The notes beneath the pieces are model-generated. The model did not search any database and was not told where the DNA came from. It worked only from the letters and a program-made list of their open reading frames with translations. A stretch of DNA of 64,000 bases, taken from an uncultured Alphaproteobacteria bacterium (lineage in GTDB: Bacteria; Pseudomonadota; Alphaproteobacteria; Rhodobacterales; Rhodobacteraceae). Where the stretch lies: positions 1 through 64,000 of the forward strand of contig CACBAM010000008.1 in assembly GCA_902537215.1 (NCBI GenBank). The letters run 5' to 3'. Shown piece by piece: positions 35,697-44,744 of the stretch. A program made the position numbers and the translations under genes. How positions within the stretch are numbered: the stretch's first letter is position 1; each line of letters opens with the position of its first letter.

Positions 35697-36923
35697 ATGA
35701 CTAAATATTATGATAATTTAGAAACACGATCCCACGACGAGAGGAAAACTGATTTATCCAAGCAACTGCCCTTGCAAGTAAAAAACGCGAAAGAGAACTC
35801 CAAGGCGTTTAGTAAAATATTGCACGATATAGATCACCAAGAAATTACATCAATAGATGATCTAAGAACGTTACCAGTGTTAAGAAAAAGTGAACTTGTA
35901 CGATTACAGGCAGAAGATCCTCCTTTGGGAGGCTTGATTGCTGGAACTGTGCAAGATTTGAATCAGATCTTTCAATCACCTGGACCAATTTATGAACCTG
36001 GCATGGTAAAAAAAGATTGGTGGCGATCCGCCAGAGCGTTGAATGCAGCTGGAATAGGAAAAGGTGACATTGTGCAAAACTGTTTCTCCTATCATTTCAC
36101 GCCAGCAGGCATGTTGAGTGAGCAAGGTATCTTGGCGGTGGGCGCAACAGTGTTTCCTGCAGGAACTGGGCAAACGGAATTACAAGCTCGAGCTGCAAGT
36201 GAGATCGGCGTGACGGCATACATTGGCGTACCTGATTTTTTGCAAATAATTTTAGATAAGGGAGATGAGCTAGGATTAGACCTTTCTAAAATTAAAAAAG
36301 CATTAGTAGGGGGAGGCCCTCTTTTCCCAAAAACGAGGCAAAATTATAAGGATAGGAATATTATATGTCTACAAAACTATGGGACAGCAGATTTAGGCAA
36401 TGTTGCATATGAGACGTTACCAGACGCCCCGATGGTCGTTGATGAAGGTGTAATTGTTGAAATAGTTACACCAGGTACAGGTGATCCTGTTTCAGACGGT
36501 GAGATTGGGGAGGTCCTAGTTACCTCATTGAACTCGGATTATCCATTGATCAGGTTTGCAACAGGGGACTTGTCGGCTGTTGCCCCTGGAAAAAGTGAAT
36601 GTGGTCGTACAAATGTTCGAATAGTTGGTTGGCGCGGAAGAGCAGATCAAACAACAAAAATTAAAGGGATGTTTGTGAGACCCGAACAAGTAGCTGATTT
36701 AGTGGCAAGATCTCCTGAAATAAAAAAGGCTAGGGTCAATGTAAACCGGAGTGATAATAATGACGTTATGTCAGTTCTTTTAGAGATTGAAGGAGAAACA
36801 AATAAGGACTATGATCCTATGATAAAAGAGATACTTAAACTCAAAGGTGAAGTGCAAATTGTGTCGCCAGGCACTCTTCCCAATGATGGAAAGGTAATAG
36901 ACGACCAAAGAACATTTGATTAG
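35697..36923 (+). CDS. phenylacetate-CoA-ligase-like AMP-forming ligase (PaaK family)
   Basis: 408-aa ANL-type ligase of the PaaK group, shorter than typical acyl-CoA synthetases. Recognisable stretches are RTLPVLRKSELVRLQ, GDIVQNCFSYHFTPAG, LVGGGPLFPKTRQNYKDR, CLQNYGTADLGNVAYE, and LIRFATGDLSAV followed by GWRGRADQTTKIKGMFVRPEQ. ATG 35697 is preferred, 7 bp after the LivF stop with AAGG upstream; a longer frame reaching back to 35598 would overlap livF by 92 bp. Second acyl-activating enzyme of the operon, supporting import of an aromatic or other organic acid; substrate not determined. Confidence 0.8.
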   Translation: MTKYYDNLETRSHDERKTDLSKQLPLQVKNAKENSKAFSKILHDIDHQEITSIDDLRTLPVLRKSELVRLQAEDPPLGGLIAGTVQDLNQIFQSPGPIYEPGMVKKDWWRSARALNAAGIGKGDIVQNCFSYHFTPAGMLSEQGILAVGATVFPAGTGQTELQARAASEIGVTAYIGVPDFLQIILDKGDELGLDLSKIKKALVGGGPLFPKTRQNYKDRNIICLQNYGTADLGNVAYETLPDAPMVVDEGVIVEIVTPGTGDPVSDGEIGEVLVTSLNSDYPLIRFATGDLSAVAPGKSECGRTNVRIVGWRGRADQTTKIKGMFVRPEQVADLVARSPEIKKARVNVNRSDNNDVMSVLLEIEGETNKDYDPMIKEILKLKGEVQIVSPGTLPNDGKVIDDQRTFD

Positions 36924-36936
36924 ATAGGGGGATTAC

Positions 36937-38115
36937 ATGAAAAAAGTAGTTATTGTTGGGGCTTCAAGAACACCAATGGGAGGCTTTCACGGAGAAATGA
37001 GCCAAGCAACAGCACCCGAGTTAGGTGGCGCGGCGATAAAAGGCGCAATAGAAAATGCTGGTGTTAAAAATGAAAGTATAGATGAAGTCATCATGGGCAA
37101 TGTTTTGTCTGCTGGTCAAGGGCAAGCTCCAGCTAGACAGGCATCGTTTAAAGCAGGCCTCTCCGAAAACGTTCCTGCTGTTACATTGAATAAAATGTGT
37201 GGATCCGGTTTAAAGTCTATAATATACGCGCATGACCAAATAAAAGCTGGAACCAATGAATTGGTGGCAGCGGGGGGAATGGAGAGCATGACCAATGCTC
37301 CTTATCTTTCGCCAAAAATGAGAGCTGGCGCACGTGTTGGTCATCAACAAATGTATGACCATATGTTCCTAGACGGATTGGAGGATGCTTACGAGCCTGG
37401 AAGATTGATGGGCACGTACGCTGAAGATACAGCTGAGTTATTTCAATTCACTAGAGAGCAGCAAGATGAGTATGCTATTGGCTCGTTAAATAATGCTCTA
37501 AGTGCTCAAAAAGAAAATGCTTTTGATAAAGAAATTTCACCGGTGACGATTAAAACAAGAAAAGGTGATATTACCATTAAAGAAGACGAACAACCTAAGA
37601 ATGCACAACCAGAAAAAATTCCAAACTTAAAACCTGCATTTAAAAAAGATGGAACCGTTACGGCAGCTAACTCTTCTTCAATTTCAGATGGAGCAGCCGC
37701 ATTATTAATTAGCTCGGAAGAAAGAGCTAACGAGCTTTCGCTTCCTGTACGGGCTACTATTTTGGGCCATACTGTCCACGCCCACAAGCCTGGTATGTTT
37801 ACCACAGCACCTATCCCAGCCGCTAAGAAGTTGATGGAAAAAGTAGGATGGTCAACAGATGATGTTGATCTATGGGAGGTTAATGAAGCCTTTGCTGTTG
37901 TGCCCATGGGATTTATGAAGGAGCTTAATATTCCTAGAGAAAAGATAAATGTTAATGGTGGCGCTTGCGCTTTGGGACATCCGATAGGAGCGTCGGGAGC
38001 TAGAATTTTAGTGACTTTACTTAATGCATTAGAAAAAAGAAATCTGAAAAAAGGTGTCGCGGCTATTTGTTTAGGCGGTGGTGAGGGTCTAGCTATGGCT
38101 ATAGAAAGACCATGA
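36937..38115 (+). CDS. acetyl-CoA acetyltransferase (thiolase)
   Basis: 392-aa thiolase II-type enzyme. The nucleophile Cys is in NKMCGSGLKSIIYAHDQI (~88), the His in VNEAFAVVPMGFM (~320) and the second Cys in GGACALGHPIGASGARI (~350). Biosynthetic/degradative acetoacetyl-CoA thiolases share this pattern. In this operon it could cleave acetoacetyl-CoA from the leucine pathway or a beta-ketoacyl-CoA made from the imported acid. It overlaps the following SDR by 4 bp. Confidence 0.92.
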   Translation: MKKVVIVGASRTPMGGFHGEMSQATAPELGGAAIKGAIENAGVKNESIDEVIMGNVLSAGQGQAPARQASFKAGLSENVPAVTLNKMCGSGLKSIIYAHDQIKAGTNELVAAGGMESMTNAPYLSPKMRAGARVGHQQMYDHMFLDGLEDAYEPGRLMGTYAEDTAELFQFTREQQDEYAIGSLNNALSAQKENAFDKEISPVTIKTRKGDITIKEDEQPKNAQPEKIPNLKPAFKKDGTVTAANSSSISDGAAALLISSEERANELSLPVRATILGHTVHAHKPGMFTTAPIPAAKKLMEKVGWSTDDVDLWEVNEAFAVVPMGFMKELNIPREKINVNGGACALGHPIGASGARILVTLLNALEKRNLKKGVAAICLGGGEGLAMAIERP

Positions 38116-38882
38116 AAATTTCGGAAAATACAGCAGTACTAGTTACCGGAGGGGCATCTGGACTTGGCTTAGCTGTCGTCGAAAAATTTGTTTCTTTAGG
38201 AGCAAAAGTTGCAGTCTTCGATATGAATGAAGATGAAGGGTCAAAAGTTGCCAGTCAGCATGGAGTTACTTTTGGGAAAGTAGATGTATCTGACCCTCAA
38301 TCAGTGGCGGACGGCCTTAGTTCAATAAGAGAGAGAATTGGGCAGGAAAGCGTTTGCGTAAATTGCGCAGGTATTGGTTTTTCTCAAAAAACAGTTTCCA
38401 AGGGTCGAAACCATCAATTTGAATTATTTGATAAAACAATACGTATAAATCTAATTGGTACTTTTAACGTTGCGTCTCAATGTGCTTTGGGGATGTCAGA
38501 GCAGAATGCCGTGTTAAGCGGTGATCAAGAAAAAGGCGTTATAATTAATACAGCATCAGTTGCTGCTTTCGATGGTCAAATCGGACAGATTGCTTACTCA
38601 GCCTCTAAGGGTGGTGTGGTTGGAATGACATTACCAATGGCGCGTGATTTAGCCCAGGATGGAATTAGGGTAGTTACAATTGCGCCAGGTCTCTTTAGTA
38701 CGCCTATGTTACGAAGCTTACCAGAGGATGTTCAGGATGCCTTGGGTAAATCGGTACCTTTTCCTCCGAGGCTGGGGTCACCCTCAGAATTTGCTGATTT
38801 AAGTGTCCAGATTGTAGAAAATAGTATGCTCAATGGAGAGACAATTCGGTTGGATGGTGCGATCCGTATGGCACCAAAATAG
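38112..38882 (+). CDS. 3-hydroxyacyl-CoA dehydrogenase, HSD10 type (SDR)
   Basis: 256-aa SDR of the type-2 3-hydroxyacyl-CoA dehydrogenase group. It has [18 protein letters not shown] (~9-26), [17 protein letters not shown] (~88), the catalytic Ser in [15 protein letters not shown] and [19 protein letters not shown] (Tyr, Lys). The GQIGQxAYSASK and [10 protein letters not shown] stretches set this group apart from general SDRs; members oxidise 3-hydroxyacyl-CoAs, including 2-methyl-3-hydroxybutyryl-CoA from isoleucine. Paired with the thiolase it forms the last two steps of a beta-oxidation-like route. Confidence 0.88.
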   Translation: MKISENTAVLVTGGASGLGLAVVEKFVSLGAKVAVFDMNEDEGSKVASQHGVTFGKVDVSDPQSVADGLSSIRERIGQESVCVNCAGIGFSQKTVSKGRNHQFELFDKTIRINLIGTFNVASQCALGMSEQNAVLSGDQEKGVIINTASVAAFDGQIGQIAYSASKGGVVGMTLPMARDLAQDGIRVVTIAPGLFSTPMLRSLPEDVQDALGKSVPFPPRLGSPSEFADLSVQIVENSMLNGETIRLDGAIRMAPK

Positions 38883-38896
38883 AGGCTCGTGTAAAG

Positions 38897-40066
38897 ATGT
38901 TTAATGCAACAATGGATTTTGGCTTAGGGGAAGATATAGATGCACTAAGAGAAACCGTTAGGAAATTTGCGCTAGAAGTAATTGCTCCAAAGTCCGCAGA
39001 GGTAGATAGGTCCAACGACTTTCCCATGGAGCTTTGGGAGATGATGGGAAATTTGGGCTTGCATGGAATAACAATCTCTGAAGAGTTTGGCGGTGTCGAT
39101 ATGGGGTATCTTGCCCATTGTGTGGCCGTTGAGGAAATCAGTAGAGCCAATGCGGCAATAGGAATGTCATATGGAGCGCACTCGAATTTGTGTATAAACC
39201 AAATTTATAGATGGGGAAACGAGCAACAAAAAAATAAATATTTACCAAAATTAATAAGTGGTGAGCATGTAGGATCACTCGCGATGTCGGAGCCAAGTGC
39301 TGGCTCTGATGTTGTTTCAATGAAGCTTAAAGCAGAAAAGCGAAATGATTATTATTTGCTAAATGGATCAAAAATGTGGATTACCAATGGGCCTGATGCT
39401 GATACCCTTGTTGTGTATGCGAAAACTGATGTATCGGCAGGCCCTAGGGGAATAACTGCTTTTCTCATAGAGAAAGGTATGGAAGGTTTTTCTACGGGAA
39501 AGAAACTAGATAAACTTGGAATGCGTGGATCGAATACGTCAGAGTTAATTTTTGAAAATTGTGAAGTTCCCTATGAAAACGTCCTCGGTGAAGAGGGAAA
39601 GGGTGTAAATGTTCTTATGTCTGGACTTGATTACGAAAGAGTAGTTTTAGCAGCGGGTCCGGTTGGAATAATGGCTGGTGCGATGGATGTGGTAGTGCCT
39701 TATATCCACGAAAGAGAACAATTTGGTAAACCTATCGGTACTTTTCAATTAATGCAGGGAAAGATCGCTGATATGTACACTACCATGAATGCATGCAGAT
39801 CATATGTCTATTCTGTAGCAAGAGCATGCGATGAAGGACAAACTACAAGAAAAGATTCAGCTGGGTGCATACTTTATGCGGCTGAGAAAGCAACCCAAAT
39901 AGCACTAGACGCTATCCAATGTCTTGGTGGCAACGGATATATTAATGATTATCCCACAGGCAGACTTCTACGTGATGCAAAACTCTATGAGATAGGTGCG
40001 GGTACTTCAGAAATTAGACGCATGCTTATTGGAAGAGAGTTATTTGAAGAAACAAAGCTAAGTTAA
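38897..40066 (+). CDS. liuA: isovaleryl-CoA dehydrogenase
   Basis: 389-aa acyl-CoA dehydrogenase that oxidises isovaleryl-CoA to 3-methylcrotonyl-CoA, passing electrons to ETF. FAD and substrate motifs are [13 protein letters not shown] and [11 protein letters not shown]. The catalytic Glu is in [15 protein letters not shown] (~250), the position diagnostic for IVD, while the usual ACAD position near the C-terminus reads [13 protein letters not shown] without a Glu. [22 protein letters not shown] is also typical. The stop overlaps the next start by one base, so it forms an operon with mccB. Confidence 0.93.
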   Translation: MFNATMDFGLGEDIDALRETVRKFALEVIAPKSAEVDRSNDFPMELWEMMGNLGLHGITISEEFGGVDMGYLAHCVAVEEISRANAAIGMSYGAHSNLCINQIYRWGNEQQKNKYLPKLISGEHVGSLAMSEPSAGSDVVSMKLKAEKRNDYYLLNGSKMWITNGPDADTLVVYAKTDVSAGPRGITAFLIEKGMEGFSTGKKLDKLGMRGSNTSELIFENCEVPYENVLGEEGKGVNVLMSGLDYERVVLAAGPVGIMAGAMDVVVPYIHEREQFGKPIGTFQLMQGKIADMYTTMNACRSYVYSVARACDEGQTTRKDSAGCILYAAEKATQIALDAIQCLGGNGYINDYPTGRLLRDAKLYEIGAGTSEIRRMLIGRELFEETKLS

Positions 40067-41667
40067 TGAAAAACGTCGGGTCTGAAAGACCAACTAACTC
40101 TAAGGAATTCACAGAAAATTATTCTGCAATGGAGAAAGCCATTGAAAAAGTGGATAGCTTGGCAAAAAGGCTGATAGCAGGTGGCTCAGAAAATTCAAAA
40201 GCACGCCATGTTAAAAGAGGTAAAATGCTGCCAAGAGACAGAGTAGCAAATTTACTAGACACTGGATCATTTTTTTTGGAAGTTGGGCTCTTTGCTGCCA
40301 ACGGTGAGTATAAAGATGAGGTGCCTTCCGCTGGTGCGATAGCAGGCGTAGGACTCGTATCCAAGCGACTTTGTATGATTATTTGTAATGATGCAACAGT
40401 GAAGGGTGGAAGTTACTATCCTTTGACAGTAAAAAAACACCTAAGAGCACAGGAAATTGCAGCTGAAAATCATCTCCCATGTATTTATCTTGTAGATAGT
40501 GGTGGCGCAAACTTACCGTCTTGGGATGACGTGTTTCCTGACAAAAATCATTTTGGACGAATATTTTACAACCAGGCGCAAATGAGCGCGAGAGGTATAC
40601 CACAAATCGCGGTTGTTATGGGCTCGTGTACTGCTGGTGGGGCATATCTGCCTGCTATGTCAGATCAAACAATAATTGTGAAGAACCAGGGCACAATATT
40701 TTTAGCTGGCCCACCGCTTCTAAAGCAAGCGACTGGTGAAATTATCGATGCAGAAACGCTAGGTGGTGGAGACACTCATGCTAGATTATCAGGTGTTGCT
40801 GATTATTTGGCAGATAATGATGAGCATGCGATATCTTTAACCAGAATGATTATAAGTGATTTATCGTCAATTCCGGAATATAAACGCTCGAATTACAATC
40901 CACCAATGCTTGATCCGGATGACCTACTTGGGTTTGTGAATTCTGATCCGAAGAAAGGCTTCGATATATTTAATTTGATTGGACGTATTGTTGACGGATC
41001 CAACTTTTCAGAATTTAAAGCGACTTATGGAGAAACACTCGTATGTGGGTTTGCTAAGGTTTGTGGAGTTGAGGTTGGTATTATAGGAAATAATGGAGTT
41101 TTGTTTTCTGAGAGTTCAAAAAAAGGGGCTCACTTTATAGAACTTTGTTGTCAAAGAAAAATACCCTTACTTTTTCTACAAAATATAACAGGATTTATGG
41201 TTGGGAAAAAATATGAGCAAACTGGTATTGCGAGCGATGGTGCCAAACTTGTTCATGCTGTATCTTGTGCAAATGTTCCTAAAATAACCGTTATAGTGGG
41301 AGGCTCATATGGCGCCGGTAACTACGGTATGTGTGGTCGAGCTTTTGGACCTCGATTTGTGTGGACATGGCCTAATGCAAAGGTCGCCGTCATGGGAGGT
41401 GAGCAGGCTGCTGGGGTAATGGCAGAAGTAAATATAGCTGCAGCGAAATCAAAGGGTAAGAAACTTTCAGAGAAAGAAATAATTAACATTAAAAAACCAA
41501 TTTTGGACATGTTTGCGCATAAGTCTGAAGCTACTTTCGCGTCAGCACATTTATGGGACGATGGAATTATCGACCCAAGAAAAACTAGAGAAGTCGTTGC
41601 TTTATCTCTTGAAATTGCAATGAATGCACCTGTTCAAGAGACAAAGTTCGGTGTCTTTAGGATGTAG
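40066..41667 (+). CDS. liuB: methylcrotonoyl-CoA carboxylase, carboxyltransferase (beta) subunit
   Basis: 533-aa carboxyltransferase subunit of MCC, which carboxylates 3-methylcrotonyl-CoA to 3-methylglutaconyl-CoA. Conserved stretches are [78 protein letters not shown] and [15 protein letters not shown]. The GGANLP and [11 protein letters not shown] segments separate MCC beta from propionyl-CoA carboxylase beta. Adjacent to ivd and the biotin subunit. Confidence 0.94.
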   Translation: MKNVGSERPTNSKEFTENYSAMEKAIEKVDSLAKRLIAGGSENSKARHVKRGKMLPRDRVANLLDTGSFFLEVGLFAANGEYKDEVPSAGAIAGVGLVSKRLCMIICNDATVKGGSYYPLTVKKHLRAQEIAAENHLPCIYLVDSGGANLPSWDDVFPDKNHFGRIFYNQAQMSARGIPQIAVVMGSCTAGGAYLPAMSDQTIIVKNQGTIFLAGPPLLKQATGEIIDAETLGGGDTHARLSGVADYLADNDEHAISLTRMIISDLSSIPEYKRSNYNPPMLDPDDLLGFVNSDPKKGFDIFNLIGRIVDGSNFSEFKATYGETLVCGFAKVCGVEVGIIGNNGVLFSESSKKGAHFIELCCQRKIPLLFLQNITGFMVGKKYEQTGIASDGAKLVHAVSCANVPKITVIVGGSYGAGNYGMCGRAFGPRFVWTWPNAKVAVMGGEQAAGVMAEVNIAAAKSKGKKLSEKEIINIKKPILDMFAHKSEATFASAHLWDDGIIDPRKTREVVALSLEIAMNAPVQETKFGVFRM

Positions 41668-43616
41668 TGATGTTCAAAAGTATCTTAATAGCCAATCGAG
41701 GAGAAATTGCTCGCCGTCTAATTAAGTCAGCTAGGCGCCTTGGAATAAAAACGTACGCAGTCTATTCAGAAGTAGATAAAAATTCTTTGCATACAAAAGA
41801 GGCGGACGTTGCAGTTTGTATTGGCCAATCGGAGGCAAAAAAAAGTTATTTAAATATAAAAAAGGTCATTGAGGTTGCGGTGGAAAATAAGATCCAAGCA
41901 ATACACCCCGGTTATGGCTTCCTTTCGGAAAACTATCTTTTTGCAAAAAAGGTTGAGGCAAGTGGAATTACATTTATTGGCCCTAGTTGGAAGTCAATAA
42001 AAGCAATGGGTAATAAGAATAATGCAAAAAAGGTTATATCGTCGGCTGATATTCCGTCGTTAAGTGGTTTTTTAGTAAAGAAGGAAAAACCAGTTGAGAA
42101 TAAAAAGAAGGCGAAGGAAATAGGTTTTCCAGTTATTGCCAAAGCCGCGGCCGGTGGTGGAGGTAAAGGAATGAGAGTTGTTTATTGCGAAAGTGATCTC
42201 CAAGACTCTATTGAAGCAGTTACCAGAGAAGCGCGAAGTAGTTTCAAAGACGATGAGGTGATAATTGAAAAATATGTCAAAGGCGGCAAACATATTGAGA
42301 TTCAAATTGCAAGAGATAATCATGGAAATTGCATTCATCTATTGGAACGTGATTGCTCATCACAAAGGAGATACCAGAAAGTTTTAGAAGAGGCTCCATC
42401 TTTATCAATTCCCGAACCAACAAAAATAGAAATGTATAAGGCAGCAATAGATATTGCTAACAAAATAGATTATCGAGGCTTGGGGACCATAGAATTTATA
42501 GTCGATGTTCAATCTCACAAGGAAAAGCTACCTTTTTTCTTTCTTGAAATGAATACGAGACTACAGGTCGAGCATCCTGTCACTGAAGAAATTTTAGGTA
42601 TGGATCTTGTTGAGTTACAGATCAACATTGCCGCAGGAAAAAAACTAGATATGGATAATGATAAAGTTATACCCAGCGGACATGCAATAGAAGCCAGAAT
42701 ATATGCAGAGGATCCTAAAAATGACTTTTTACCCAGCCCTGGGTCAATTAAAGCTTTAAATTTTCCAAAGGAGGGGAGATTTGATTTTGGTGTCAGATCC
42801 GGTGATTACATAAGTACATTTTACGATCCAATGGTGGGAAAAGTCATAGTGCATGCTAATGATAGAGAAGAAGCTAGGACCAAGCTTGTTGGTTGTTTAG
42901 AAGCTTTAAAGATTCAGGGAATTAAAACAAATACAGATTTTCTGAGCTACATTTTGAATAGCGAAATATTTAGGAAGGATATAATCCAAATTACAGACCT
43001 TGATGATCTGGCTCTAAAATTTAAAAAACTTTTACCAAACCCAACTGATATGGTAGCGGCTAGTCTAATTATTTTAAACTCAGAATCACAATTTAAAAAT
43101 AAAATGTGGAGACTATGGGGGACTGCCTCTGCAAATATTTTGGTGAGACATCAAGAAAAAAGCTATTCGATAAAGGTCAATTCAAGCGATGGAAAAAAAT
43201 TCCAAGTAAATTTTGAAGATGGAATTTTTGTGGTAGAAAACGTTTTTTCAAGTAAAAAAAATATTTCATTTGAGGTAAACCAAAGGTTGATTAGTTTTGA
43301 TTTCCAAGTAAAAGACAAAATACTAAATTTATACAGAGAGGGAATAAAATTTGTTTTTGAAAATATCACTAATACATATCAAGGCAATGAAGGCGATGCG
43401 CAAGAGAGAAAAATTATTGCACCTATAACCGGCAGTATTGTAAAAATTTTGGTAAAAAATGGGCAGTTGGTATCCAAAGATGAAGCAGTGGTATTCATAG
43501 AAGCAATGAAAATGGAGTTCAAGTTAGTTGCGCTTAAAAGTGGGAAGGTCATAGGATTAAAAAATAAAAAAGGTGACTTGATTGAAAAAGGTGAGACACT
43601 TTTAGAAATAGAATAA
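41667..43616 (+). CDS. liuD: methylcrotonoyl-CoA carboxylase, biotin (alpha) subunit
   Basis: About 649 aa: biotin carboxylase domain (residues 1 to ~450; SILIANRGEIARRLIKSARR, AAAGGGGKGMRVV ATP-grasp loop, LEMNTRLQVEHPVTEEI), a linker domain, and a C-terminal biotinyl domain with EAMKMEF (biotin Lys at nt 43509-43511). GTG 41667 overlaps the mccB stop; ATG 41670 one codon later is the more likely start. Usual MCC alpha length. hmgL follows after one base. Confidence 0.94.
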   Translation: MMFKSILIANRGEIARRLIKSARRLGIKTYAVYSEVDKNSLHTKEADVAVCIGQSEAKKSYLNIKKVIEVAVENKIQAIHPGYGFLSENYLFAKKVEASGITFIGPSWKSIKAMGNKNNAKKVISSADIPSLSGFLVKKEKPVENKKKAKEIGFPVIAKAAAGGGGKGMRVVYCESDLQDSIEAVTREARSSFKDDEVIIEKYVKGGKHIEIQIARDNHGNCIHLLERDCSSQRRYQKVLEEAPSLSIPEPTKIEMYKAAIDIANKIDYRGLGTIEFIVDVQSHKEKLPFFFLEMNTRLQVEHPVTEEILGMDLVELQINIAAGKKLDMDNDKVIPSGHAIEARIYAEDPKNDFLPSPGSIKALNFPKEGRFDFGVRSGDYISTFYDPMVGKVIVHANDREEARTKLVGCLEALKIQGIKTNTDFLSYILNSEIFRKDIIQITDLDDLALKFKKLLPNPTDMVAASLIILNSESQFKNKMWRLWGTASANILVRHQEKSYSIKVNSSDGKKFQVNFEDGIFVVENVFSSKKNISFEVNQRLISFDFQVKDKILNLYREGIKFVFENITNTYQGNEGDAQERKIIAPITGSIVKILVKNGQLVSKDEAVVFIEAMKMEFKLVALKSGKVIGLKNKKGDLIEKGETLLEIE

Positions 43617-43617
43617 G

Positions 43618-44472
43618 ATGGTTGAGACAATAAGTATTTTTGAGGTAGGGCCCAGAGATGGTCTGCAAAATATCAAAAATGAAATCCCAATAAACAAGAA
43701 AATTGAACTAATTAATATCCTGAGTACTACGGGAATAGGCAAAATAGAATGCGGCAGTTTTGTGAGTGCAAAGTGGGTTCCTCAGATGAGGGGTACCGAT
43801 CAAATTTTTCAAGAAATAGTGAGAAGGAATGGCGTTAAATATACCGCTTTGACACCAAACCTAAAGGGTTTTGAAAATGCATTGCACGCTAAGGTAGATG
43901 AGGTAGCAGTCTTTGCTGCTGCTTCAGAGACTTTTTCTCAAAAAAATGTCAATTGTTCAATAGACGAAAGTTTAGCAAGATTCCGAGATATTTTCGAAAA
44001 GGCTAGGCAAAAAAAGATACCCGTAAGAGGGTATGTGTCATGTGTAGTAGAGTGTCCTTATGAAGGTTATGTTGCTCCAAAACGTGTTTTGGAGGTCACC
44101 TCAAAGCTTCTTGACATGGGATGCTATGAAGTTTCCTTGGGAGACACAATTGGAAAGGGAACTCCAAAAAAAATTGATGAACTACTCAATGTTATATGTG
44201 AAAGTTTAAATCCAGAGCAACTTGCTGGACATTTTCACGATACATCAGATTATGCAATTAAAAATGTTGAAGTCGGTCTCAAATATGGAATAAGAACATT
44301 TGACACCGCGATAGGTGGACTTGGAGGTTGCCCTTATGCCCCTGGTGCAAAGGGGAACTTAAGCACGGTACAGCTGATAAACGCTATTGGAATCGAGAAT
44401 TTTTTGGGTATTCCAGACTTAGAAATGCTGTTATGTGCTGAAAAATATTTGTTTAATTTGCTTAAAAACTGA
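43618..44472 (+). CDS. hmgL: hydroxymethylglutaryl-CoA lyase
   Basis: 284-aa TIM-barrel enzyme that splits HMG-CoA to acetyl-CoA and acetoacetate, the last step of leucine breakdown. It has EVGPRDGLQNIKNEIP at the N-terminus, SLGDTIGKGTP, the metal-binding GHFHDTSDYAIKNV (HxH), and the catalytic Cys loop GGLGGCPYAPGAKGN. The enzyme that makes its substrate, methylglutaconyl-CoA hydratase, is absent from this side of the cluster. The urea transporter leader begins 3' of it. Confidence 0.93.
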   Translation: MVETISIFEVGPRDGLQNIKNEIPINKKIELINILSTTGIGKIECGSFVSAKWVPQMRGTDQIFQEIVRRNGVKYTALTPNLKGFENALHAKVDEVAVFAAASETFSQKNVNCSIDESLARFRDIFEKARQKKIPVRGYVSCVVECPYEGYVAPKRVLEVTSKLLDMGCYEVSLGDTIGKGTPKKIDELLNVICESLNPEQLAGHFHDTSDYAIKNVEVGLKYGIRTFDTAIGGLGGCPYAPGAKGNLSTVQLINAIGIENFLGIPDLEMLLCAEKYLFNLLKN

Positions 44473-44517
44473 TCAATTGATGAATTCTGATTAAAAAATG
44501 TGCATAATAATCGCATC

Positions 44518-44530
44518 TTACGTGACGTAA
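44518..44530. promoter_or_regulatory. 13-bp perfect dyad in the hmgL-urtA gap
   Basis: TTACGT-G-ACGTAA (44518-44530), 215 bp before urtA and just after hmgL. Size and symmetry suit a dimeric transcription-factor site; no family assigned. Confidence 0.35.
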
Positions 44531-44589
44531 TAAAGTCTTGTCGCTTCACTTTTGATGTTCAAGTTATACATTAAAAACGTACAGAAGAA

Positions 44590-44671
44590 TCCGGGGGGGT
44601 GCATGTGCAAAAGATGCGTGCAGCCGACTGCTAGGAAGACCGCACGCAAATGCAACATAGTGCCGGTCTAA
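44590..44671 (+). promoter_or_regulatory. candidate structured leader RNA of the urea transporter operon
   Basis: In an otherwise AT-rich gap this stretch is GC-rich and full of short perfect pairings. GCGTGC (44616-44621) pairs with GCACGC (44642-44647). AGACCG (44637-44642) pairs with CGGTCT (44664-44669). GCAG (44620-44623) pairs with CTGC (44628-44631) around CCGA. The first two stems share base 44642 and cross each other, so they are either alternatives or an H-type pseudoknot. A G-run (44593-44599) precedes. I compared it by eye with the guanidine, glutamine, cobalamin, SAM and glycine riboswitch cores and saw no match. A 22-codon ORF occupies the same bases. Confidence 0.4.
44603..44671 (+). 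CDS. candidate 22-aa leader peptide upstream of urtA
   Basis: ATG 44603 follows a seven-G run (44593-44599) at short distance and opens a 22-codon frame ending at TAA 44669-44671. The peptide starts M-C-K-R-C, contains three Cys, three Lys and three Arg, one Pro in the middle, and ends N-I-V-P-V. The frame covers the competing RNA stems exactly. It has no hydrophobic stretch and no run of a single amino acid. Whether it is translated cannot be decided from one sequence; I do not recognise it. Confidence 0.35.
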   Translation: MCKRCVQPTARKTARKCNIVPV

Positions 44672-44744
44672 GCTAATAGATAAGCAAAAATAAACAAGCT
44701 TTTTATTTACTTCGTGCTGGCGCGCTTATTGGAGTTAAAATATA

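Noticed and set aside
37506-37907. 133-aa open frame on the minus strand
   Set aside because: Antisense to the thiolase active-site region; protein is low-complexity Ser/Ala/Ile without family marks.
44628-44641. Similarity of CTGCTAGGAAGACC to the SRP 4.5S RNA core
   Set aside because: Only a few scattered bases agree; the conserved GGTCCGGAAGGAAGCAGCC core is absent.
44717-44734. Sigma-54-like promoter just before urtA (CTGGCGCG, then TTGGA with GG-N10-GG spacing)
   Set aside because: The -12 element needs GC and has GG, and the site overlaps the GGAG ribosome site, which would make the mRNA nearly leaderless.
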